From positions 26,161 to 90,160 of the forward strand of contig CANGXP010000004.1 in the NCBI GenBank assembly GCA_947457935.1: a stretch of DNA of 64,000 bases, read 5' to 3'. The notes beneath the pieces were generated by a model. It did not search any database and was not told the origin of the DNA. It worked only from the letters and a program-made list of their open reading frames with translations. The position numbers and the translations under genes are program-made. Shown piece after piece: positions 43,437-52,671 of the stretch. This DNA comes from Alphaproteobacteria bacterium. Lineage in GTDB: Bacteria > Pseudomonadota > Alphaproteobacteria > JAJTHO01 > CANGXP01. The stretch's first letter is position 1; each line of letters begins with the position of its first letter.

Positions 43437-44768
43437 TTACTGATGCAACTGCACCACCACCTTAAGCCCGCCTAAACCAGAACGACCCAAAGTGATATCG
43501 CCGCCATGGCTGCGGGCAATGTCCCGTGCGATGCTGAGCCCTAAGCCAATGCCGCCTGTGTCCAAATTACGGGATTGCTCAAGGCGATAAAACGGGCGAA
43601 ACACCGCTTCAAATTGCTCTTCGGGAATGCCTGCACCATCATCTTCAATGGTTATAAAAATTGCCCCGTCTTGTTGGGTAAGGGAGACAATAACCTTAGT
43701 GCCATACCGACAGGCATTCGAGAGCGCATTTTGAATGCAGCGTTTTAACGCGCCCACTCTGGCGTTTAGTGTCACTGTTGCATCTGTCATCGTAAGCGTT
43801 ATGTGCGGATGCTGTCTTTGGGCAATGCTTACCAAGTCTTGTAACACATCTTGCAGCTCAATCCGTTGCAAACTCTCCCCATCCTCACCTTTCGCAAAGG
43901 CTAAATAGCTGCTAATCATTTGCTCCATTTCGGTAATGTCGCGCTGCATCTCGGTGCGCCATTCCTCGGCAATGCTCTCCTCGTTCACTGCTAATTCAAG
44001 GCGCATCCGTGTGAGGGGCGTGCGCAGGTCGTGGGAAATACCCGCCAGCATTTCGGTGCGTTGCTGAATTTGTCTGCTGATGCGTTCCTGCATGTTATTA
44101 AAGGCGTGCATCGCAAGGCGTACCTCGGCTGCACCGTGCGGTTTCAGCCGTAAATCTGCATGTCCTTTCCCAAATTTTTCTGCTGCCTTGGCAAGGCGCA
44201 AAATGGGGCGGATTTGATTGCGCATAAACAGCAAGGCGATACTCACCAACACCACCGATAACCCCAACGACCACAGCATAAAAATATAAACTGTGGGACT
44301 ATAAATTTTTTTGCGACTGGCGGTGAAGTGATACATATGCCCTTCTGGCGATTGCCAGTACATCACCACATCATCAAAGTGGTCTTCTGCATAGAGTTTA
44401 ATGGGGGTGATGCCGCGAGAGGCAAGCTCTCTCCTAATATCATGGAGATAGCCAAACGAATGTGTATCCTCAATGGCATTCCATTCTGTGGCTGGCAACA
44501 CATCCATTTTAATCCCCAAGCGGGCTTGGGCAATGCTGAGGGCGGCAGGATTTTCGGTTTTTTCTTCTTTTAGCGCAATCAACAGCGAGACTTCATCCGC
44601 CAAACTAATCGCCAAACGACGCGACAGTGCATCCCAATGCCTATCAAAAAAAATGTAGGTTGAGGCGGCCTGCAAAAAAATAACGGGCAGGGCGACGATC
44701 AGGAAAGACCGACCCAGCAAGGTTTTCGGGAGGATTTTTCGCAAAAAGAACAAATTTATTTTTCTCAT
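43437..44768 (-). CDS. EnvZ-like sensor histidine kinase
   Basis: It has 443 residues. Two membrane helices (about residues 17-37 and 165-185) enclose a periplasmic sensor, followed by HAMP (NQIRPILRLAKAAEKFGKG), HisKA with AGISHDLRTPLTRMRLELA and a HATPase with LSNACRYG, DDGAGIP and GGIGLGLSIARDI. The profile is that of the OmpR/EnvZ group. No response regulator lies next to it: upstream is a divergent TPR gene. It is therefore an orphan kinase here. Confidence 0.9.
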   Translation of the reverse strand: MRKINLFFLRKILPKTLLGRSFLIVALPVIFLQAASTYIFFDRHWDALSRRLAISLADEVSLLIALKEEKTENPAALSIAQARLGIKMDVLPATEWNAIEDTHSFGYLHDIRRELASRGITPIKLYAEDHFDDVVMYWQSPEGHMYHFTASRKKIYSPTVYIFMLWSLGLSVVLVSIALLFMRNQIRPILRLAKAAEKFGKGHADLRLKPHGAAEVRLAMHAFNNMQERISRQIQQRTEMLAGISHDLRTPLTRMRLELAVNEESIAEEWRTEMQRDITEMEQMISSYLAFAKGEDGESLQRIELQDVLQDLVSIAQRQHPHITLTMTDATVTLNARVGALKRCIQNALSNACRYGTKVIVSLTQQDGAIFITIEDDGAGIPEEQFEAVFRPFYRLEQSRNLDTGGIGLGLSIARDIARSHGGDITLGRSGLGGLKVVVQLHQ

Positions 44769-44849
44769 GCTCTCTTAGTAGAGCTTTAACTTTTCCGTGG
44801 CAATATAAACCTATAAGTTGATTTTACCTCGACTAATAAAGGCTATAGT

Positions 44850-45689
44850 ATGAGCAACCAACCTTCTTCTCCCACTCCTTCACTTGAAGAAGCCATGCGC
44901 TTTCACCAATCAGGGCGCACCGCTGAGGCAGAGGCGTTGTTTCGGGAAATTTTACGGCAGAACCCCGCGAACAGCCCCGCATTGCACTCGCTTGCCATTT
45001 TGCTGGCAGACCGTGGAGAGCTTGCAAAAGCCCAAGTATTAGCAGAAGAAGCGATTATTACCGATACGAAAGAACCGCTGTATTTCCGCACACTGGCGAA
45101 AATTTATGTGCAGCAACAAAACTATCCAAAAGCGATAGAAGCGTTCCGCACCAGTCTTTATTTAAAGCCACTCAACAGTGATGCACTGGCAGAACTAGCA
45201 GAAACACTTGAGAAACAAGAAGATATTTACGGTGCAATTTGCCACTATAAGCAAGCCCTTGAACAACAAGAAAACAATGGGGATATTCATTTTTCCCTTG
45301 CCAAGTGCTTGTTTAAGGCAGGGTTCAGTGAAGAATCGATTCGCCATTTTGAGCGGTCACACGCGCTGTTACCTTTCTCCCATGATGTGTTGCAACAGTA
45401 TGCCCACGCGCTTATTTTGGGCGGGTATACGGAAAAATCTGCTGCTGTGTTGGGCTATGGATTCCTCTATTTCCCGCGTTCAGCCTCACTTTTGCATTTA
45501 AAGGGTGTGCTTAATTTCCGTGTGGATGCGTTCGATGACTCCCTCACCGCCTATGAACAAGCGTTAGAGATTTTGCCTGAAAACCGCCAAATTCTTGTGG
45601 ACTATGCGGTGTGCTTGCGTACAGTGGGGGATGATAAAAGTGCAGAATCAGTGTTAAAACGCATTGGGGCGTTGGCACGGGGGCAATAG
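44850..45689 (+). CDS. Tetratricopeptide repeat protein
   Basis: It has 279 residues and at least six consecutive TPR-like helical pairs of about 34 residues (AEALFREILRQNPANSPALHSL, ALAELAETLEKQEDIYGAI and others follow the pattern). No signal peptide is seen. TPRs mediate protein contacts; the partner cannot be read from sequence. Confidence 0.8.
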   Translation: MSNQPSSPTPSLEEAMRFHQSGRTAEAEALFREILRQNPANSPALHSLAILLADRGELAKAQVLAEEAIITDTKEPLYFRTLAKIYVQQQNYPKAIEAFRTSLYLKPLNSDALAELAETLEKQEDIYGAICHYKQALEQQENNGDIHFSLAKCLFKAGFSEESIRHFERSHALLPFSHDVLQQYAHALILGGYTEKSAAVLGYGFLYFPRSASLLHLKGVLNFRVDAFDDSLTAYEQALEILPENRQILVDYAVCLRTVGDDKSAESVLKRIGALARGQ

Positions 45690-45695
45690 TCGATA

Positions 45696-45801
45696 TTAGA
45701 ATGCGCCTAAATCGCGTTTAAATCGCCACCAGATAGGCTTTGAAGTTTTTTTGCTACCATGGCAGCCGAAAATTTTTAAACATGCTTTAAAACGCATCCT
45801 A
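45696..45801. repeat. Palindromic element after the TPR gene (singleton here)
   Basis: About 106 bp. TTAGAATGCGCCTAAATCGC with GTTTAAATC on the left and TTTTTAAACATGCTTTAAAA with CGCATCCTA on the right are inverted with mismatches. It sits between the convergent TPR and dgt genes. Confidence 0.6.
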
Positions 45802-45817
45802 CAGCGTTTTTCGCATT

Positions 45818-46984
45818 TTAGGGCGTAACGTCTCCCAGCAACTTATGATACTCTTTTAACGCATACCTATCCGTCATGCCAGCGATATAATTGGCAATGT
45901 GACGCGCTGTAAGGGTTTTATCCTCAAAATGAGCGGGTTGCCACTCTGGCGGCAAACAATCTGGCGCGTCCATGAAAAAATCAAACAAGCCCTGCACCAC
46001 GCGGTGCGCCCGTTGTGTCATGCGATTCACCGTATAATGGCGGTAGACCCGCGCCATCAGGAACGCTTTTGTGTCCAACAGCATCGCCGCAATAGGAGGA
46101 CTGAAAGCAGCAGTAGGCTTGCCGCTCAAACGAATAGCATCGGGGCTTTCTGGCTGTAATGTTGCGAGATTTTCTGCGGTGGTGGATAATAAATCACTGA
46201 TTAATATTCCCATCAACGCCCGAATGGATTCATAAATATGTTGCGCGGGGGTGGCCTCAGGGTATTTTTCACGGGTTTCCTGGAAAAATGCCGCTAGCGA
46301 GGGCAGGGCGTTAAAATCCTCAATGTGCAATATTCCCGCCCGCAAGCCATCCTCAATATCATGGCAATTATAGGCAATATCATCGGCCAAAGAGGCAAGT
46401 TGCGCCTCTAAGCTGGGTTGCGTGTGCAGTTCTAAATCCCATCGTGCATTAAATTCCAAGATATAAGCAGGTATAGGCTTTTTGCGATTCGGTGATACAG
46501 GCAACAACGCCCCGTTGTGTTTTACCAAGCCTTCCAGCATTTCCCAACTAAGGTTTAAGCCCTTAAACTTCGCATAATGCGATTCTAAATCGGTGAGCAG
46601 GCGCAAGGTTTGTTCGTTATGGTCAAAGCCGCCGTACTGCTGCATTTTTTCATGGAGGGCATCCTCCCCCGCATGTCCAAACGGGGTGTGCCCTAAATCG
46701 TGCGCCAGTGCCATCCCTTCGGCGAGATCCTCATTCACCCGCAAGACGCGTGCCAACGTGCGGGTAATTTGACTCACCTCAAGGGAATGCGTAAGACGCG
46801 TGCGGTAATGATCCCCCTCATGGTTCACAAACACCTGTGTTTTGTATTTGAGGCGACGAAACGCGGCGGAATGAATGATGCGGTCACGGTCGCGCTGGAA
46901 ACAATCGCGCATGGTTGCGGGATTTTCAGGAAATAATCTACCGCGAGAGTGTGCAGGGGAGCAGGCAAAAGCAGCAAGTTCCAT
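45818..46984 (-). CDS. dgt: Deoxyguanosinetriphosphate triphosphohydrolase-like protein
   Basis: HD-domain enzyme that removes triphosphate from dNTPs. It has 388 residues. The HD motif pieces are RRLKYKTQVFVNHEGDHYRTRLTHS (histidine), ALAHDLGHTPFGHAGE (HD pair) and LASLADDIAYNCHDIEDGL (aspartate). It belongs to the shorter dGTPase-like group rather than to E. coli Dgt (about 505 residues). It starts immediately after the clcA stop codon. Confidence 0.93.
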   Translation of the reverse strand: MELAAFACSPAHSRGRLFPENPATMRDCFQRDRDRIIHSAAFRRLKYKTQVFVNHEGDHYRTRLTHSLEVSQITRTLARVLRVNEDLAEGMALAHDLGHTPFGHAGEDALHEKMQQYGGFDHNEQTLRLLTDLESHYAKFKGLNLSWEMLEGLVKHNGALLPVSPNRKKPIPAYILEFNARWDLELHTQPSLEAQLASLADDIAYNCHDIEDGLRAGILHIEDFNALPSLAAFFQETREKYPEATPAQHIYESIRALMGILISDLLSTTAENLATLQPESPDAIRLSGKPTAAFSPPIAAMLLDTKAFLMARVYRHYTVNRMTQRAHRVVQGLFDFFMDAPDCLPPEWQPAHFEDKTLTARHIANYIAGMTDRYALKEYHKLLGDVTP

Positions 46985-48295
46985 TTATTTATCTTTCGCT
47001 AGCATGGCGCGTGCTACCGCCTGTGCTTTGTTTAAGTCAAAGACGGGTTTTTTCTTCCGCGCCAAGGTGACAGATAGGTTAGAGCCAACAAAATTCCCCA
47101 GTAAACTTGACAGCAAAAATGGCAAAATAAGTGTGCTATGCCCTGTTGTTTCAAAAATCACAATCGCGGCGGTGAGCGGTACATTCAGCATTGCAGATAA
47201 AAACGCCGCCATCCCACACAACATGAGAATTTTCGGGTCAGGAATATGCATCAGTTGCCCGACAACACTGCCAACCCCTGCGCCCATACCAATAGACGGC
47301 GCAACCAGACCGCCCGCATTGCCCGATGTTGCTGTTAAAATCGTGTTCACAAATCGCCCTAACACATCCGTAATGGTGAGCGGCGTAAGGTCATTTTGCA
47401 GTAATAGTTGCGTGGTGATGACCCCCCCGCCGATAGTTTGCCCACCCAAGGTCGCCCCAATACTGCCCACAGCAAGTCCACATAAACCCGCTGTTACCCA
47501 AAACGGTGTTTTATGAAAAAGTCGTTGCTGCAAAAACTTAACGATTCCTTGAAAAACTGCTGCTAAGAGTCCACACAGCAACGCTGTTATAACAATATAG
47601 GGAAACAGCACGCCCCACGGCTCACTGGAAAAAGAAGCAACGGGAAAAAACAGCGTGTTTTCAAAAATTGCCACGTGCGCTAGACACGCAAAAAGCGTTA
47701 CCCATAACGTCGCAATTTTACCGCGTGACAAATAGGTATCGTTGAGTTCTTCGGCTGCAAAAGCAACTGCTGCCAAGGGTGCGTTAAACGCCACGCCAAA
47801 CCCTGCCGCCCCGCCGCAAATCACCCAATGCCGCAAATTAATGTTCGGCAATATTTTTTGAAACCGCTCGCCAAAAATCCAGAACATCGCGGCTGAAAGG
47901 TGCACGATGGGCCCTTCACGCCCCATGGCACCGCCGCCCAACGCGCAAACACACGCGGCGATACTTTTCGTAATTAACAGCCGAAAGCCGAGCACACCGC
48001 TGACCTTTTCACGCGGGGCTGTTTCTAAAATATCGAGTGTATTACGGACTTTCAACACGCCGTTACCAGACGCTTCAGGCGCAAATCGTTTGCACAACCA
48101 CGCGCCCACAATAAACGCGACCACACAGCCTGCAACATGCCATTCTTTAAAGTGTTTTGCGGTGACTTTGGCGGTGACTTCACACCACTGAAACGCCTCA
48201 GAAAACCCGACCACAAACAGCACCACAGCGAGGGCTGTCGCACCCAATGCAAGCGCTACAAGTGCGGTGTTTTTCGGGGAGGAGGTGAGAGCCAT
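46985..48295 (-). CDS. clcA: ClC-type chloride channel or antiporter
   Basis: It has 436 residues from the ATG at 48295 and about ten or more membrane segments. GREGPIVHLSA carries the gating glutamate, and AFAAEELND keeps a glutamate at the proton-path position of exchangers. The GSGIP motif is changed to ASGNGVLK and GxFxP to GGLVAPSIG, so ion selectivity may differ from E. coli ClcA. There are no CBS domains. It abuts dgt and is divergent from the DUF2946 gene. Confidence 0.85.
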   Translation of the reverse strand: MALTSSPKNTALVALALGATALAVVLFVVGFSEAFQWCEVTAKVTAKHFKEWHVAGCVVAFIVGAWLCKRFAPEASGNGVLKVRNTLDILETAPREKVSGVLGFRLLITKSIAACVCALGGGAMGREGPIVHLSAAMFWIFGERFQKILPNINLRHWVICGGAAGFGVAFNAPLAAVAFAAEELNDTYLSRGKIATLWVTLFACLAHVAIFENTLFFPVASFSSEPWGVLFPYIVITALLCGLLAAVFQGIVKFLQQRLFHKTPFWVTAGLCGLAVGSIGATLGGQTIGGGVITTQLLLQNDLTPLTITDVLGRFVNTILTATSGNAGGLVAPSIGMGAGVGSVVGQLMHIPDPKILMLCGMAAFLSAMLNVPLTAAIVIFETTGHSTLILPFLLSSLLGNFVGSNLSVTLARKKKPVFDLNKAQAVARAMLAKDK

Positions 48296-48331
48296 TGCAG
48301 TTGGTTTAGGGGCAAAACATAAAATAATCAA

Positions 48332-48754
48332 TTGAAAACGCTGTTTGATGTGCGTATAGAGCTTCGTATCGTGCGTATATCAAAACAATTTCTCGCCCGT
48401 TTTTTAGTGGTGCTATTCGCCCTGCGGTGTATTATTCCCGCAGGCTATATGCCTGTTTTTGATGCTAAAAAACAGGGTTTCAACATTGTTATCTGCACCA
48501 GTTATGGCGCAAAAGAAATAACCGTTGATGAAACAGGACAGCCTGTTGAAAACACAAACCACGACGATGCGGGGGTAAGCAAAACCTGCCCCTTTGCACT
48601 GAACACTGTCACTCTCGCATCGTTTGAAACGCCTGATGTGGGCGGCATTCCCGTGCTCTATAGCCGTATTGTGTTTTTCGACAATAAATCACATCCTGCG
48701 CTTGCAACACCCTACAAGACTGCGCCGCCCCGTGCGCCGCCCCTTTTTTCCTGA
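48332..48754 (+). CDS. DUF2946-family protein
   Basis: About 140 residues. An N-terminal hydrophobic segment (FLVVLFALRCIIPAGYMPVF) with the RxxIPxGYMP pattern, then FNIVICTSYG and KTCPFAL, match DUF2946, a family found beside metal-related outer-membrane receptors. The function is unknown. The start is uncertain: TTG 48332 is used; GTG at 48350 or 48371 would be shorter. It is followed by a TonB receptor 73 bp downstream. Confidence 0.75.
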   Translation: MKTLFDVRIELRIVRISKQFLARFLVVLFALRCIIPAGYMPVFDAKKQGFNIVICTSYGAKEITVDETGQPVENTNHDDAGVSKTCPFALNTVTLASFETPDVGGIPVLYSRIVFFDNKSHPALATPYKTAPPRAPPLFS

Positions 48755-48827
48755 GAAACGCATTATTTAACATATAGCGAAGCAGTGCCCTGTTTCACCT
48801 GCTCGCCTCTTTTCAGGAAAAATCACC

Positions 48828-50876
48828 ATGTCTCACTTTTCTTTACGCGCCCTTGGTGGTGCATCTCTCCTCACGCTTACTTTATTTGTTACGTTCCCTC
48901 CGCACACGGCATTAGCCCAAGAAGAACCTGATGTGACCATCACACGCGGCAAACTCCAACAAAGCCAAACAGTGTCCACCGTTGCCCAAGCCCGCCAGCA
49001 AATTAATCGCACAGCGGGCGGTGTTGCCGTTGTGGACAAAGCGCAATTCGAAAATAAATACGCGCAAAACTTTCAAGATACGCTGTCTTATGTTCCCGGT
49101 GTTTACGCCCAAAAACGCTATGGCGAAGAGGTGCGGCTTTCCATTCGGGGGTCGGGTATTTCTCGCGGGTTTCACTTGCGCGGCATAACCCTATTACAAG
49201 ATGGTATTCCGTTCACGTTGGCAGATGGGGGGAGTGATTTTCAAGAAGCAGACCCGCTCGCCCTGCAACACATTGAAGTGTATAAGGGCGGTAATGCGTT
49301 GCAATATGGCAGCAACACGCTGGGCGGCGCGATTAACCTTGTTTCCCCCACAGGGTACACAGCAGGGGGTGACCAAGTTCGCCTTGAGGCGGGTTCTGAA
49401 AATACCTATCGGGCAAACATGCGTTCTGGGCGGGTGTTCGGCAATCAAGACTATTTCGTAAGCCTTACCACCAGTGACACCAACGGCTATCGTCAACATA
49501 GTGATCAATCCAATGTCAAGCTGAATGCGAACTATGGCATCAAAATTTCAGACACCGTGGAAACCCGATTTTATCTCAGCAACAACATCATTGAGCAGGA
49601 TTTACCAGGGACTCTTACCCGTTTCAATGCGTTGAATAACCGCGATAGAGCGAGTGCCGCTGCTCTTTCTGGTGACCAAAAGCGGGATATTCGCTCGACC
49701 CGTTTGTCTAATAAAACCAGCATTGCGCTGAATGACACAACCACTCTTGAAGGCGGCTTGTTTGTAAACTTCAAGCAACTGTTCCACCCCATTTTTGCCG
49801 TGGTTGACCAAAAAAGTACGGACTATGGCGTGTTCTCAACGCTAAAGGGGCAATACATGACAGGAGAATACCTCAACCGTTATCGGGTTGGCGTAACAAC
49901 ACAAATGGGGCAAACAGAAGCCTTACTGTTTACCAACGTGCGCGGCAATCGTGGGATTAAAACAGCGGAAGCCGACCAAAAAGCCAAAAACTATACTGCG
50001 TTTGGGGAAAATCAATTTTTTGTCACGCCCACTGTTGCGCTTGTTACTGCGGCGCAATTAACTTGGGCATCACGGGAGAACATTGATAGGTTCAATCCTT
50101 CTCGCACCGATGAGCGGTTGTATCGTTCTTTTAACCCCAAAGTGGGCGTGTTGTATGAACCTGTTGCGGGGCAACAATTCTTTGCAAACGTGAGCAAAAG
50201 CAACGAACCACCCACCTTTTCAGAACTCACGCAAACGGGCACAACAGGGTTTATTCCCCTTAGCCCCCAACAGGCATGGACAGCAGAAATTGGCACACGC
50301 GGCAGCAGCGGCAATGTTAGTTGGGATGCAAGTCTTTATCGCTCTTGGGTGAAAAATGAATTGCTGCAATTCAACACAGGGCTTGGCACAGGCATTCCCG
50401 CTAGCACATTTAATGCGAACAAAACGCTGCACCAAGGTTTTGAGTTGGGCTTTACTGTGGACATCACCGAAACGGTGTCATGGCAGAATGCCTATACCTA
50501 TAGCGACTTCCGTTTTCAGGGGGACAGACAATTTGGGGATAATGACCTTGCGGGCGTGCCACCCCATTTTTACAAAACCAGTGTTCGCTATACAGACCCT
50601 GACAAATGGTATGCAGCCCCCAATCTTGAGTATGTGCCCACAGGCGCGTTTGTGGATTTTGCAAACACCACGGATGCTTCCAGCTATGCCACCATTGGCT
50701 TTGAGGCAGGCTATGAACTGAACGACCGTGTGAGTGTGTTCGTTGATGCGCGGAATTTGTTAGATAAAGAATATATCAGCAATTTCAGCACTGCCACCAC
50801 AGCGACGAGCAGCAGTGCGCTGTATTATCCTGCTGATGGCGTGAGCGCCTTTGCGGGGGTTGTTGTGAAGTTCTAG
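48828..50876 (+). CDS. TonB-dependent outer-membrane receptor
   Basis: It has 682 residues. A signal peptide (about residues 1-30) ends in TALA. The plug is at about 55-165 (NFQDTLSYVPGVYAQKR, LSIRGSGISR, LRGITLLQDGIPFTLADGG, VYKGGNALQYGSNTLGGAINL), then a 22-strand barrel that ends in aromatic FAGVVVKF. It belongs to the FecA-like group. The substrate is probably a metal chelate. AGGA precedes the ATG. Confidence 0.92.
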   Translation: MSHFSLRALGGASLLTLTLFVTFPPHTALAQEEPDVTITRGKLQQSQTVSTVAQARQQINRTAGGVAVVDKAQFENKYAQNFQDTLSYVPGVYAQKRYGEEVRLSIRGSGISRGFHLRGITLLQDGIPFTLADGGSDFQEADPLALQHIEVYKGGNALQYGSNTLGGAINLVSPTGYTAGGDQVRLEAGSENTYRANMRSGRVFGNQDYFVSLTTSDTNGYRQHSDQSNVKLNANYGIKISDTVETRFYLSNNIIEQDLPGTLTRFNALNNRDRASAAALSGDQKRDIRSTRLSNKTSIALNDTTTLEGGLFVNFKQLFHPIFAVVDQKSTDYGVFSTLKGQYMTGEYLNRYRVGVTTQMGQTEALLFTNVRGNRGIKTAEADQKAKNYTAFGENQFFVTPTVALVTAAQLTWASRENIDRFNPSRTDERLYRSFNPKVGVLYEPVAGQQFFANVSKSNEPPTFSELTQTGTTGFIPLSPQQAWTAEIGTRGSSGNVSWDASLYRSWVKNELLQFNTGLGTGIPASTFNANKTLHQGFELGFTVDITETVSWQNAYTYSDFRFQGDRQFGDNDLAGVPPHFYKTSVRYTDPDKWYAAPNLEYVPTGAFVDFANTTDASSYATIGFEAGYELNDRVSVFVDARNLLDKEYISNFSTATTATSSSALYYPADGVSAFAGVVVKF

Positions 50877-50888
50877 GGGGAGGTGGGG

Positions 50889-50917
50889 GAGGGACGTTGC
50901 GTGTTGTAACGTCCCTC
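50889..50917 (+). terminator. Hairpin between the TonB receptor and PepSY genes
   Basis: GAGGGACGTT and AACGTCCCTC form a perfect 10-bp stem around a 9-base loop, followed by TTCTTC. It may end or attenuate the receptor transcript; without a long T run it could instead protect the mRNA end. Confidence 0.6.
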
Positions 50918-50939
50918 TTCTTCAAAAGGAGAATTTTCT

Positions 50940-52388
50940 ATGCTTGGCACACTCTATAAATGGCATATTCGCCTCAGTATCCTTGCGGGAGCCGCACTGC
51001 TGTTATGGGTAGGATCAGGGTTATTGCACCCTATTTTATCCTTCACCGCGCTGAAACCTGTTGCTTTTACGCCGCCGCTTGCACCGTTTACGCTTCCCGC
51101 GCAATCGTCTCTTCCTAAACTGCCAGAAACAACAGCGCTGCGCTTGCTTTCATGGCAGGGGGATATATTCTATCAAATAACCGCGCCGAAACAAGCAGAA
51201 CGCTTGTATTATAAGGCTGAAACGGGTGAACACGTGGCAGGGGTGGACGCACAGCGGGCGATTGCGCTGGCACGTCATTACAGCGGCGAGAAAACAGCCG
51301 CGGTAGAGTCTGCCACGATTCAAACCACGTTTGACCGCGCCTATCCGCCCATCAATAAATATCTGCCCGTGTGGCGTGTTGCGTTTGCACGAGAAGATGG
51401 GTTGACCGTTTATGTTGATACAAGCAACGACAAATTAGGCACACTGAGCACACACCTGAAAGAAGTATTACAAGGGCTATTTCAACGTATTCACACGCTC
51501 GATTTTTTACAACTAACAGGCAAAGAAAATGCGCGGTTGCTGATTATAACCCTGTGTGTTGTGAGCGTTATTGCCATGGCATCGTTGGGTGTGGGGCTAT
51601 TATTCACCCTCAAACGCCGCAAAAAAATAGACAGCATGCGTCGTTTTCATCGCCTGTTAGGGATGGTAGTGTGGATACCTATTCTCCTATTTTCCACCAG
51701 TGGATTATTTCATTTGTGGATGCATAGCACAGGGGGGGCTGAAAAAGTGGCTGTTGTGTCGCCTATTTTAAACCAACAAGCAATCACGCTCCCCAAAATC
51801 AACGAGAGTGTGCATGACATGCGCCTGTTGCAGATTGCTGAAAATACGGTCTGGCGGGTGGAAGTGCCTGCTGCTCCTGCGCCTGCAACAGCGGCGCGAC
51901 AGCATGATGCGCATCAACATCATGGTGGCGGAGGAGGAGGGCGCGCACCCCGCACAACTACACAGTATTATGATACAGTAACGGGTGAAAAACTACCGCT
52001 TACGGAGGCGGCTGTTGCGGTGATGCTTGCGGAACAAAAATTTGGCAAAGGCGCATTCTCAAACCCCTCGCTTACGCCCACCTTCACCCGTGAATATGGC
52101 TTTGCCAACAAACGCTTGCCCGTTTGGCGGTTGGAAAGCGAGGAGGGGATTGTGTTCGTAGATAGCAAGCACGGCGTTATTGCCGCAACCATATCACCGC
52201 TTGATAAGGCTGAATTATGGAGTTTTAACATGCTCCACAAGTGGCAGTTTTTTGATAAAATACTGGGGCTTACCCCAAAACAGCGGGATGGGATTATTAC
52301 CGTTTTTGCACTGCTGATTATCAGTATGACGCTGGTGGGCTATCGCTTGCGGTGGAGGCGGTATAAGCAGCGGTATGGTAAGGGATAA
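50940..52388 (+). CDS. PepSY-domain inner-membrane protein with histidine cluster
   Basis: It has 482 residues. The N-terminus has a membrane helix with ILAGAALLLWVGSGLLHP. A large extracytoplasmic PepSY region follows (YYKAETGEHVAGVDAQRAI), then two more helices (about 195-225 and 235-260), a histidine-rich stretch HDAHQHHGGGGGG (about residues 320-333), another PepSY region and a last helix (about 445-465). Such proteins accompany TonB receptors for iron or copper and may act as reductases or metal carriers. AAAGGAG lies seven bases before the ATG. Confidence 0.85.
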   Translation: MLGTLYKWHIRLSILAGAALLLWVGSGLLHPILSFTALKPVAFTPPLAPFTLPAQSSLPKLPETTALRLLSWQGDIFYQITAPKQAERLYYKAETGEHVAGVDAQRAIALARHYSGEKTAAVESATIQTTFDRAYPPINKYLPVWRVAFAREDGLTVYVDTSNDKLGTLSTHLKEVLQGLFQRIHTLDFLQLTGKENARLLIITLCVVSVIAMASLGVGLLFTLKRRKKIDSMRRFHRLLGMVVWIPILLFSTSGLFHLWMHSTGGAEKVAVVSPILNQQAITLPKINESVHDMRLLQIAENTVWRVEVPAAPAPATAARQHDAHQHHGGGGGGRAPRTTTQYYDTVTGEKLPLTEAAVAVMLAEQKFGKGAFSNPSLTPTFTREYGFANKRLPVWRLESEEGIVFVDSKHGVIAATISPLDKAELWSFNMLHKWQFFDKILGLTPKQRDGIITVFALLIISMTLVGYRLRWRRYKQRYGKG

Positions 52389-52391
52389 AAA

Positions 52392-52466
52392 TGGTGGGCA
52401 CACACGGTTTCGAACCGTGGACCTCTACAATGTCAATGTAGCGCTCTCCCCCTGAGCTATGCGCCC
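52392..52466 (-). tRNA. tRNA-Val (anticodon GAC)
   Basis: Reverse-strand cloverleaf: acceptor GGGCGCA with TGTGCCC, D arm AGCTCAGGGGGAGAGC, anticodon stem CTACA/TGTAG around TTGACAT, T arm CACGG TTCGAAA CCGTG. The 3' ACCA is encoded. 75 nt. Confidence 0.95.
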
Positions 52467-52511
52467 CTGATATTTTGTCAGAATGTATGGGAATGTATAA
52501 AAATCGTCAAA

Positions 52512-52601
52512 TGGCAGAGGGGGAGGGATTCGAACCCCCGATACGGTCTCCCGTATGCCGGTTTTCAAGACCGGAGTATTCAACCACTCTACCACCCCTC
52601 C
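52512..52601 (-). tRNA. tRNA-Ser (anticodon TGA)
   Basis: Reverse-strand cloverleaf of 90 nt with the long variable arm of class II tRNAs (TACGGGAGACCGTA). Anticodon stem CCGGT/ACCGG around CTTGAAA. The discriminator is G and the 3' CCA is encoded. Confidence 0.95.
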
Positions 52602-52671
52602 TCAACAGCCATATGATTAGCCAAAAATTGCTCCACAATGCAACATCTTTTTTCTGTATAGGCTGCTTTTT

